From positions 27,435,733 through 27,499,732 of the forward strand of contig NC_058052.1 in the NCBI RefSeq assembly GCF_020085105.1: a DNA stretch of 64,000 nt, read 5' to 3'. The position numbers and the translations under genes are program-made. The notes below the pieces were generated by a model. That model had not been told where the DNA came from, ran no database searches, and worked only from the letters and a program-made list of their open reading frames with translations. Of this stretch, positions 1 through 9,887 are shown in pieces. This DNA is from Siniperca chuatsi (taxonomy: Eukaryota > Chordata > Actinopteri > Centrarchiformes > Sinipercidae). How positions within the stretch are numbered: position 1 is the stretch's first letter; each line of letters begins with the position of its first letter.

Positions 1-3000
1 GGCAGAAATGTTGTCACATTTACTCTATGGGGATGCCACACTAAATTGACCAACTAACTTTCAATTTTAAGGCACTGGACCATGTTGGTTGGTCTCTGAT
101 CTTGTTGTGGAGGGGCAAGAATTTCCCCTCAGGTACCTTTAAACCAGTAATCAACAAATCAAGCAATCATCGGTGTACATTTAGTACATTTTAATATGGA
201 AAATCTCAAATTCAAAGCTGCAGTAAGAAGCTAACTAGATTAATAGTTATCTGAAACAGCATTACCGAAAACATTTCCAACACATCTAAGTTCAGCTGAA
301 CATGCAGAAAACACGGTAAATTCTCAGTATTTTATGCACCAGTGTTCATGAAAGAACAAGACCTGTAAATACCAAAGCATTGAGTAACAGAAACTAAGAA
401 ACACCCACATCTTCACTTTGCATGACTTGCTCAGAGTGTTTCAGGCATAGACCAAGGTGGCCTTTTTTGATTTACATGGTAAACAGTGGGTTTTAAAAAC
501 CAGGTTGTGTAATTACCATATAAAATGAAGTGCTGAGTGTTGTAAACATCTCCTGAAATTGACATAAAAGTGGAATGGTGAGAGTGGAGATAACAGTCTA
601 CAAAAGAATCCTCATAGTCCACAACATTGAGGAAAACTGCTTCAACAATCCTCTTCATTATTTAAGCCAGTTGCTGTCATATATTGTTATGGAACAATAA
701 TAATGAGTGCACATGAATTCAGACAGAGAGCACTGTGTGTTTCGACTCGACTGTTGTCTGAATGCTTATTATATCTCATTATTATAGGTCATTCAGCAGG
801 TAGCTTACCTAACAGCGCCTCACACAGGTGAAGTGCTAGTTACTTCACATCACAGATGCCACAATATTTGTGTTCTGTGATCCCCTCAATATTAAACCTG
901 TTGTATTTGCAAAATCATAATACAATTGTAATTTCTAAATGGCTAAATAGACAGAATCAGCAACACAATATAAAACAGTGTCATCTGCATAAATATGAAT
1001 TTGACGTTAATAGTAAATTGGAGAGTGCCCAAAATGGATCCCTGCGACACACACCCTTAGTAAGTAATAAGTATGAGTGTATGTCCCTACCCTGATATGT
1101 TGATTTATGTCTATTAAAACAGCTCTTAAACTAGTTACAGGCATCCCTCTTTAGGATAATCTTTAAAAAAGGCCAAAAGTCTACAGCCACGCTAGTTACG
1201 CTGACTCTACTTTGCTTTCTGTAGCTTCTGTCTTCATAGCCAACATATACAAGAACATCCTGAGGCTTTCAGGCCTTTGCATTTATGATTTTATAGGGCA
1301 ACTTTATCTTTGTTGTTTGTATTTTCTCGGTTTTATCGATATATTTTTTGATTCTATTCTGTTTTGTTCTGTTCATCTGTGCTTTTAAGCTATGTGCTTT
1401 TTGTTTGTCTTTTCAGGCTTCAAATTCTGCAATCACTTCTATTTTAATGAGGGCAATGTTATGTTTTATCAGCTTTATTGGCCATAGTCTTTCTTCCCCT
1501 CTAGTCCTTCCAATTCCTCCTCTAACACTGTACAAGAATAATATTTTATATATATATATATAAACACATAACATACACAAGTGGGGAAAAATGGCAAAAG
1601 CTTATATAATGACCAATCATCCCCAGTGTTGTCCTTATCAACCAAGATAAACCTCTTAGTTTAGGGCAGACTTTAATGCTAATTTACTATTTTAACCATT
1701 TTGAAATAGATATTCTTTATTAGCCTGTTCATCCAGGCAGCTGTTTGCTGTGATATGTTATGACATGGTTTCTGTCTCTACTGAGAACATAGTTATTGAA
1801 AATAAAGCAGGATTTCTAAAATAAAGAGCACTTTTTGCAGACCTTGAGGCAACATTTAGCATGAGAGTAACAGAATATAAAAACAATGGAAAGTTTCTCC
1901 TCTATTTCTTCCTTGTCTTCCCTGTACTTGCTGCCTCTTCTTCTTCTCTCATCTTTTACTTTGCTATCCAAGGCGTGAGTGGAAAGTTACAGAGGGGTGG
2001 ATCAAAAATGATCCTTGGGTGCTAATCACTACATCTCGCAGATACAACAATGTGATCTCATTTGATCACATATAGCTTCTGACCTTTTAACGGAGTAGCT
2101 TTTGGAGCAGTAGACACTCCAGGACTAACCAAGTTACCATCTCAACTGCCACAATGAGGACATTGTTTCTCTTCTCACTTCATCATATTTTCTGCATTCA
2201 TATGTCGGTTGCTGTTCTGTGTGATAGTTGTGAAAGATGAATTAGGCTTGTATATACAATGCAAATAAAACTTTCTGGATAGGTCTCTTCACTATTCAAT
2301 ATGCTCTTGGTTCTCTTTGGAGCCTGGCAGATGGAAAGTTACAGAGGTAAAAGAAATGTGTAACTTGTCAAGCAAAGGCAACACACTGTACCTTAAACTG
2401 AGATAAGACTGGAGCTCCAAATTATGACATGTTTTACAAGTCCTAGCTTATAAATGTTTAGGAAAATGTGAAAATTACAGTAACAACAAAAACACAATGT
2501 TAATCCGAGGCAGAAAAGTACTCTGTGGCTTCAGTTGAGTGCTTCTGCTTCCTATGGGATGCCTTGTGTCCTCACTTCCCATATCCTTCTTGTAAAGTGA
2601 CCGAGTTTAGACTTTGAATTGGGGTTTGGCGGTTACATAACATTTCACTCCAGGGTTGTTTGTTGTCACATGATGGAGTTCTGGGATGATTACTGGGATT
2701 AATTTTTAGAAGGATAATAAAAAGGCAAGTTAAAGTGTCCCATTATCCACAAAATTAAATGAGGTGTTAATATCAATATCATTGTTATGTCATATCCAAT
2801 TACACAACACACACTTGCAAATGATAATTATGAGAAAGTAGTAACCATACAAATAATTAAACAGGAGTTACATAGCAACATATTGTTGATCTGGCATCAA
2901 TGGATAAATTAGTAGTCTTGGGCGTCCATCTAGTGGCCAAAATACTGTATATATTAAAAAATGACCTTGACTGCAGGGATATTTTGAGTGGCAACATGCC

Positions 3001-3100
3001 TTAAATCTAGAAATAATTTTGCCTCATTGTTTAAATATACATTGATTATATCCCTATAATACAAATAATATTAGTTGCACAGCCATAAAACATGGCATCT
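1..3100. other. Intergenic DNA, no gene recognised
   Basis: AT-rich sequence with no recognisable exon. A 75-codon minus-strand frame at 431-658 is the longest open frame. It has an in-frame stop two codons upstream of its ATG and matches no family I know. A short (TA)n run lies near 1548-1562. Generic teleost repeat character is likely but no family was assigned. Confidence 0.5.
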
Positions 3101-3589
3101 TGCCTTTTAATTTATCACTCAATGCAAATAGCATGTACTGTAGCTCATATAAAGTGTTGGTGCAAGGTCATACAAAATACAGTGTAAAAAAATGAGGACA
3201 GTGACACATTTTTTGTTTTAAACACATTCTTCACACACTCTTCATAATCTGTGACAGCAAAGACAAAAGAATATGATAAGTATAATTTCAATCCCCATAC
3301 ACCTAATACAGAGTAAAGGAGGGACTTCCTTGAATAGTCTCTTTGAAATTTTCCTACTTGCATTAGTGATGAGTCTGAAAAATAAAGTCATGACACTAAC
3401 ATTTCAACCCCCCCACAAGCATTCCAGTTACTCACAGGGCAGAAACCTAGATACAGTAATAGATGGGGGAAGGCTACATTTCTAAACTGTTCACCCTCTA
3501 GCTGGATTTGAGGCCTCTTGTTTAGTCATTTTAAAAAGGTTCACATTCTTATCTTCTTTTGCACCATCTGTTGTTGCCAGTGGTTGTGG

Positions 3590-4004
3590 TTAATACTGGG
3601 CTTTCACTTTGAACACATCCCACTTCTCAGGAAGCAGGTCTTTGCTGAAAAGCACAGAAACCAGGTGGGAGAACAGCAAGATGGCAGCAAAGGCAGTCAG
3701 CATGGAGATGGTCTTAACCGGAGAGTAGTGGACATAAACACCATCCTCAAGAGTGCATCCTGGGAAGTGGAGGACTCTCACCCAACAGTCTTAACACCAA
3801 TCCCACCAGCCAGCCCATAACAGCCATTGGAGATATTGAAGAAGAGGACGCAGACGAGATAAGGGAAGATTAAGATGTAGGCCACTTTGGTGCCAAGATA
3901 CCACAACATTAGGATGCTGTTTTTCTGGTTGGTGAGTGATGTAGCAGCCAAGCAACTACCACCACAGAAGCACAAATCACCCACTGAATCTCTTTGTCTG
4001 ATGC
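3590..4004 (-). pseudogene. Last exon of the SLC5A7-like remnant, frameshifted
   Basis: Read on the minus strand, three frames must be joined: ASDKEIQWVICASVVV, then SLTNQKNSILMLWYLG through YILIFPYLVCVLFFN, then [20 protein letters not shown] through [18 protein letters not shown]. The DKEI(V/Q)WV start, the LWYL..(D/K)(L/V)(V/A)YI(V/L)IFP helix and the short C-terminal end match the last SLC5A7 exon. It is preceded by an AG acceptor with a pyrimidine tract. It lacks the long cytoplasmic tail of mammalian SLC5A7. Confidence 0.75.
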
Positions 4005-4374
4005 CTGAATAAGAAAGTAAAGAGGAAGAAGAACAGGTAAACAGCAACCTCTTTGTGACGCCTAAATGAGCACAAAATAGAAAGTATTTAAAGGGCCAGT
4101 CATCCAAAAGACAAAAATTGTATTTTTACAGATAATCTTGGATTAACAATACAATACAACATAATTGTCCATTATATTAGAAAATAAGATAAGAATAAGT
4201 AACTTATAAAAGTTGAAATGTGCTAAAAGTTTGGTGAGAATTCCTATGCCAAAATGAATGTTAAATGATGTTTTTAGGCCACCATTCTCTAACCCTCTAA
4301 GATCAATCACTCAGCTCTAAATCAGGCTTTATACCTACATTGTATCTGGTTAGGTTAAACTATAACGGCTTTAT

Positions 4375-4745
4375 ATGCAAAACGCTGCAGCTAGGCTGTT
4401 AACCAAAACCAACTGTAGATCCCACATCCCACCAATCCTTGCATTTTGACCTGCTGGTGGAGCTAGAGGAAAAGTTAGATCAACAAAGTAATTAGAATTT
4501 ATACTTTGAATGTGTGTAGCAAATTTCATGGCAATACAAATAGTCGTCAACACAATTCAACCTGAACCACAAATATCAACCTCATGGTGGCGCTAGATGA
4601 AAAGTCAGGGGATCAGCAAAGTCAGTAGGATTCATCCTCTCGGGACCATGAATGTCTAAAATCCATCCAAAAGTTGTTGAGATATTTCAGTCTGGAGCAA
4701 AGTGGTGGACCAACAGACCAACATTGCAATCCCTAGAGCCATGCT
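4375..4745 (+). repeat. Dispersed teleost repeat, 'GGTGGCGCTAGATGAAAAG' family, plus orientation
   Basis: Carries two successive versions of the same sub-unit (4450-4570 and 4571-4735): a gene-free 'gtggcgctagatgaaaagtc ... attcatcctc' module followed by 'catggcaat' and 'gttgttgagatatttcagtc'. The same module recurs at 22080-22190 and, reversed, at 43200-43520 and 46840-46990. Several copies in one window in both orientations mark it as an interspersed element. Confidence 0.7.
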
Positions 4746-5005
4746 GCTAGATGGCAAAAATTAAACTTTTTCAGCAAAACTCAAATTTTGGTCCAAATCT
4801 TCACTCATGTATGTATGTTTAGATATTTAATGTTGTCATCAACTTCAACGTGTTGTCTACTAACAGAGGGGTGACTGTTGTAGACTGTTTGGCATTGCTG
4901 ATAACTAGTTATTTGGTCGGTATGCACTACTACTGCACCATTCTTATAGTGCTACAAGTTATTTCAGTCTGCATCACCTCTTTCTATGGTAAAAGGCCCA
5001 CCTAA

Positions 5006-5637
5006 GCCATGTCATTGTCGTAGTGCACGATCCGAGAACCCAAGAATGCAGAACACAACGAGATTGTTTAGTGGTAAAGTCAGGATTTATTTTAATAGTA
5101 AGAGATAACTGGAGATAGCACTTCTCCAGAGTGGTAGACCCGGCGCCGTCTTCTGTAACCTCAGAGGAAGCGGTAAGCCCAGTCCTGGGCGGACTGCAAA
5201 GATCCAGGAACGGAAACTGGGGAGGTGTGCCCGGCTTGTGTAGGGCGATGTGTAGACCCGGACAGGCAGCGGATCCGTAGAGTGGAGTAGACCGGATCCG
5301 AGAGGCAGTTGCTCGTGAGGTGTAGCTAGCGGAGCTGGGGAGACAGCTGGCAGGGGTAGCATGGCAGATGAGACAGGCAAACGGGTTGGTATAGATCCAG
5401 GAGGAGACCGTGACTGCGATCACCAGCGAGGGTTGTTCTGAGACAGAAGCAAACCAAAGTGTCACAAAACGAGGCAACTAGAAATAACTACAACAATACT
5501 TAGCTTGGTCAAGAGTGGCGCCATTACGTCGTACAAGTGTACGGAGACAATCTGGCACTGGTAGTGTGGTAGAGCCAGGTATTTATGCTGTGGAGACTGA
5601 TGAGTAGCAGGCAGGAGACCAGGGAGCCAGACCAGAA

Positions 5638-5686
<49 letters not shown>

Positions 5687-5786
5687 TTGAAACGAACAAA
5701 GGACACACAAGAAACACAAGGAGAGAAGAGCACACAGGAGAACGCAGGGGTCGGACGGGCATGGTGGCTGACTACGACAGTCATGG
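5006..5786. mobile_element. Possible non-autonomous element with terminal inverted repeats
   Basis: The left end reads ccatgtcattgtcgtagt and the right end, reverse-complemented, reads ccatgactgtcgtagt; these match apart from a two-base indel and one substitution. The interior is GC-rich at 5140-5400 and ends with a (CA)n tract. It differs in composition from the AT-rich flanks. I could not find a target-site duplication, so the boundaries are uncertain. Confidence 0.4.
5639..5684. repeat. (CA)n microsatellite
   Basis: About 23 uninterrupted AC dinucleotides. The open frames through it on both strands (Thr-His or Cys-Val runs) are artefacts of the repeat. Confidence 0.95.
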
Positions 5787-6639
5787 ACATATTTTAAATG
5801 ACTGCAGGATCTTAAATTCAGTAAGGGAAAATTAAAGTAGTAATAATACAGTATTTGCCAGTTTGCTAACAGGGGTGTGTTCTGAAACAGATCTGTTAAA
5901 CCAGACACAATGTGTCCAACACACAGAGGTTTCTTTTTTTAGATATCTGCCTCTGACACTTGTGACTTGTGGAGGTGAATGTAATTTGGTTTGTGGTTCA
6001 AAAACATTACATTAGGAAAATGCTGCCTCAAAACTGATTTTTAAAGAAACAATATCCCGGTTACTCAGGATAATCCACAGAACTCGTTGTGGACAGTTTT
6101 CAATGGTACAGTTATCATGAAAAATATTAGTAAAAAGTAGGCATACAGTGATTTGATGTTCAGTATCAGTCCAATATTATGGGAGTGGGTATTGAAATCT
6201 TTTAAATAAGAACTGGTTCCAAATTTGTAAAAACCAGGGAACTGTTGTGAAACTATGCTACTTTGCCAGTTATACACGTGTCACGGTATGGAATTTAATG
6301 TGAGTGGCTTTACATACCACAGAACAGTGTTGGTTAACTCGTGAGGTGTTGGAGTTTTGATGTTTGATGGACAGTGTTAAAAGACAAATGATCAAAAATC
6401 AACCAGAGATGCATTGTTCTTTCTTGTCTAAACCTGGTACCTCCATTACCCACAATGCAACTCCATGGTGGACAGACGAGTCAGAGACTGGGGTGTGTTA
6501 ATTTCTTCTGAAGTATTGTACGCTCTATATTTGGGAATCCTTGTCCTGATTGCAGCTGGTGCAGAATGCGGCAAAAATTCTCCTTTACCAATTTATTTTG
6601 TGTAGGTGATAGAGTCTTTATGCTACCACGTTATGTGAT

Positions 6640-6735
6640 TTTATTCTTTCTATGTTAAATTATTGTACAGTACTTTGGTCAACTCTGGTTGTTTGGAAAT
6701 GTGCTTTATAAATAAAGTTGATTTGATTTGATAAT
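6640..6735 (+). repeat. Non-LTR retrotransposon-type 3' tail
   Basis: Contains 'atgtgctttataaataaagttgatttgatttgat', a sequence form typical of fish LINE/SINE 3' ends, which terminate in short tandem repeats (here TTGAT). No coding sequence remains. Confidence 0.55.
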
Positions 6736-7233
6736 GTAGCCTCAAGCCTCTAGCCTCAAGCACAGATGAGGAGTGGGCTACAGAGGTCTGGTAAGCTCAC
6801 TTCTTTCTAACTTCACACCCCTGATTTCTTTCATTTCCAAACTTGTAGTCTTCAGCCCTGTAGTCTTGAGCCCAGCACATATGCACTAGAACTCCTCAAG
6901 ACCTGCAGACTACAGACTTTTGTACACCTATATGGTGTACCGCGCAGTTTCCTTTTCAACTAGCCAGTCGGGAGCCAAGCAGCTTATGAAATGAGCCACT
7001 GATAGAAAGCAGGACTTCAGTTCTCTTCCTGAACGAACGAAAGGCCGTTGCGTGCACCTCTTCAAATAATGGTAAAGTAAACAATATAATCTACTATTTT
7101 GCTGCGGTTGTGTCTGATTTAACTCAGTGTATTAATTAATTTATGACCACTTGGAGGCAGTCAAAATATCAAGCTTAAAGACAGCACAGCCAAAAGTCAG
7201 TTAATGCGTATAATATGTATAAAGTCCTGATAC

Positions 7234-7395
7234 CTGTGGATGCTGCCACTGCCCTAATCAATATGGAAGGTATCTCGAATACGAAGATACAAAAAGCAGC
7301 GACAAAGCATGTGAGCTGAGCTGTGGATGAGGAAGAAGCAGACAAAGTCCTCTGGTGGTAGGCTTGAAATCCCAGGTTCCACAGTGCCTCCATAA
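7234..7395 (-). pseudogene. Internal exon of the SLC5A7-like remnant
   Basis: The minus-strand frame reads LGFQAYHQRTLSASSSSTAQ, then a hydrophobic helix (LTCFVAAFCIFVFEIPSIL), then AVAAST, ending at an ACAG/GTATC donor. This corresponds to the SLC5A7 segment WQAYFQRVLSSSSA...AIPAIL.GA.GAST. The 5' acceptor is weak, which fits a decayed gene. Confidence 0.7.
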
Positions 7396-8529
7396 ACAAA
7401 CGTATATGTTAGAACAGCTCAATCGGGAATTTTGACCATATAAATCCCACATGGAATGTATAATCTATTCACACATGTAAGGGTAGAATTGGATAGAGAA
7501 AAATAACAAGTGTGTGTGTGCACTCTGGGCAAAATGATGAGGTTTAATTTCATGTTAAGATGATAAAATATAAAATAGCATTACTAAAAAGGACAAATAA
7601 CATATAGAGAAGTATGCACTTGACAAATACCACGTTGTTTCTTCACCTTACCAAAATAAGAAATAATCTATTGCCCTCCAGGCCATGTTTTCTTCCAGTT
7701 TACCGATCCAGGGAGCATGGAAGAGTGATTTCCAAGGAGTATGAGTTCATCATGATGAACAGATCCACTGCACAGATAAGGGGCATACATATCACAAACA
7801 CATCTCTTCAGCTTCAAGTTTTTTAAATCCCATCCTCCCCCATGGATGTATTAATAGAGCTACATATGTTGTGGCAGAGTCAGCCTTGCTTCCAATTTGT
7901 CCAAGTGGCCAAAAATCTTTTGTTCACACTCATAGTTGCACCTATCAAACACATCATATCAGTGCATTGACATGCCAGGAATTTTGTGTCACTGAGAACT
8001 CTGTGCAGTGCCATCTCGAAGCTACAATTTACATCTCAGTTTAGAATTTTTTTAACTTAAAATCCACAAACAAATCAGAGTTGCACTGTTTTGTTCAAGT
8101 TTCAACCCTTAGTGTACCTTCTGTTTGCCAGCAGGGCCATCTCTATTCTGTTGGCTGCACTTTTCTTCTGTTCCCTTTTGGACTTAAAGGAAGCCCAGAT
8201 ACCGGTCCCATGGACTAGCAGGTGGAAAAACACCATCGCTATCACTCCTGGGATGTTAACAACCATGATGGACTAGTTGAGTGGCTTTCTCTCTAGCTGT
8301 CACTGAATGAATGACTGGTTGTGCACATGTACAGTAATTATAAAGATTAGGGAAAGGCAAATGTGAAAAATACAAAACGGTTCCACATTAAAGGAAACAA
8401 CACAGATCTTGCCTCTTGCAGTAAATGTATGTTTGCAGCAGTAAAACAAAGATTTTTTTTTCTGAGCATTAAATGCAGTTTATAGTGACATAAATTAAAG
8501 AATTCTGCCAATGGTGACACACTATGTCA

Positions 8530-8770
8530 CTAATCAAGTGGTGGCAACACACCAAGACATGCTGCAATGTGCCAGCAAAGGCAGAAGAAGACTGCTTGCT
8601 ACTAAACATGGATGTAAAGATGCTTAGAATACTTGGAAAATTGGCTTTGCAAATGCTTTACAAGGAAGGAAATGCACTTAATACATTTGTTAGAATTCAA
8701 GGATACACACAATGTGTTTTTGAGAGTAACACACGGCATGCAGCAGCTTGTCTCTGGTCTGATCACACAC
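8530..8770 (+). repeat. Interspersed repeat, copy A (partner at 39.35-39.57 kb)
   Basis: Shares a series of blocks in the same order with 39352-39570, including 'gcaacacaccaagacatgc/gtaacacgccaacaagagc', 'ttggcttttgcaaatg', 'gaggaaggaaat', 'cacatttgttaga' and 'caaggatacaca'. The open frame across it is not conserved in the partner, so it is not coding. Confidence 0.65.
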
Positions 8771-9887
8771 AGATTCTACACCCAAGTCATATTTCTGTTC
8801 AACATGCCGTTTCCTGACCACTTTTCATGTCATTACAAGCTTCTTTACCTGTGAATTGCACCTGACATTCTTGGGTTGAGGTGATTGTGACTCTCTTCAT
8901 TACCCCGCCCTGGCATAGACTTTGTTTCTGGCACACAGTGTCAGTCACTCACTTCAGGAGACACCGCTCTACCCTCCATTACCCTCTCCCCTCTGTCCCA
9001 AGGTAGGCTGTGTGGATGCAGAGGACAAACCATCAGACAAGTGTAGGCAACTCGTTCAGGTAAGGTCTTGCAGCTTTCAAAGGTACATTTTGTCATATTA
9101 TTTTTTCTTATATGTAGAGATTATTAAAAAGATAAAATAACTGCAAACTATGGCTCATATTAAAATGATTATGTAAATGTGAAAAGGAAAATGTAATTCC
9201 ACAATAGCATTATAATTTTCCATATATGTATGTGTTGTTTGAATTAAAATGAAAATGAAATAATCCAATTTACATTTTCATTTTTACATACTTGTATGGG
9301 CATTCTATGACTATATTAAAATGAAAATGGAAAAGCTGTCTGACATATAATTTTCAAAGTCGTACCCTGCTGTACAGTGGACAATATTCAGGAAGGCGAG
9401 AAGGCAGCAGGGCCTCACTGATTACTGTACAAAAAACAACTTAAGTGTAATGACTGAATTGAATTTGATGAATTTACTGTTTATCAGACCACAAATGAGA
9501 CAAGAATTAGGTTTGAAAAATGACAGGCCCCGCCAGAGTGGAGTGTTCCTGGGGGCCGAACCTCGCTGATTACTGTTACCAGTGGACAATATTCAAATTA
9601 ACATTTGAAGACGTCATACGTCAGCAGAACTTGTACTATCTGAAACTCAATTATTTGATTACATATTATTGGCAGGTAATGTAACAAATGTTGAGGATCG
9701 ACAATAGAAGCTGAACAGAACATTTTCTGATCTGATCTGATTGGGGGTTTACAATAGTTTTACTGCATTTGTGTGAACTTGCACCTCACAACTTTAGTGA
9801 TACCACTGAACAATGTTAGGTAGATTTTAAAAAACCTGCTCCCTTTTAATAACCTGATCTCTCCAACAACAGGTTTCACTCTGAAGA

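Larger units (their letters stand above)
3590..8266 (-). pseudogene. SLC5A7-like (high-affinity choline transporter type) decayed gene
   Basis: SLC5A7-family proteins are sodium-coupled choline transporters with about 13 membrane helices. Remnant exons in transcript order are: an N-terminal exon at 8266-8118 (intact, starts MVVNIPGVIAMVFF and ends at a GT donor), a fragment at about 7800-7652 (HAPWIGKLEENMAW, GTAAGG donor), an exon at about 7395-7234 (LGFQAYHQRTLSASSSS, donor at 7233) and the last exon at 4004-3590 (acceptor TTATTCAG, starts ASDKEIQWV, ends KVKAQY-stop). These align in order with SLC5A7 from the N-terminus to the IFPxLxCVLF and terminal helices. Breaks: two adjacent TGA stops in the second fragment near 7750, a one-base deletion near 3950-3965 relative to the duplicate at 15.5 kb, and a second frame change near 3780. 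Exons for the next N-terminal helices and for the exon before ASDKEI were not found. The family call is firm from motif order; pseudogene status is inferred from several independent breaks, though assembly errors could explain single ones. Confidence 0.8.

Noticed and set aside
4974..5908. Minus-strand frames of 97-167 codons
   Set aside because: They run through the putative transposon and its CA tract, change frame without domains and show no recognisable protein.
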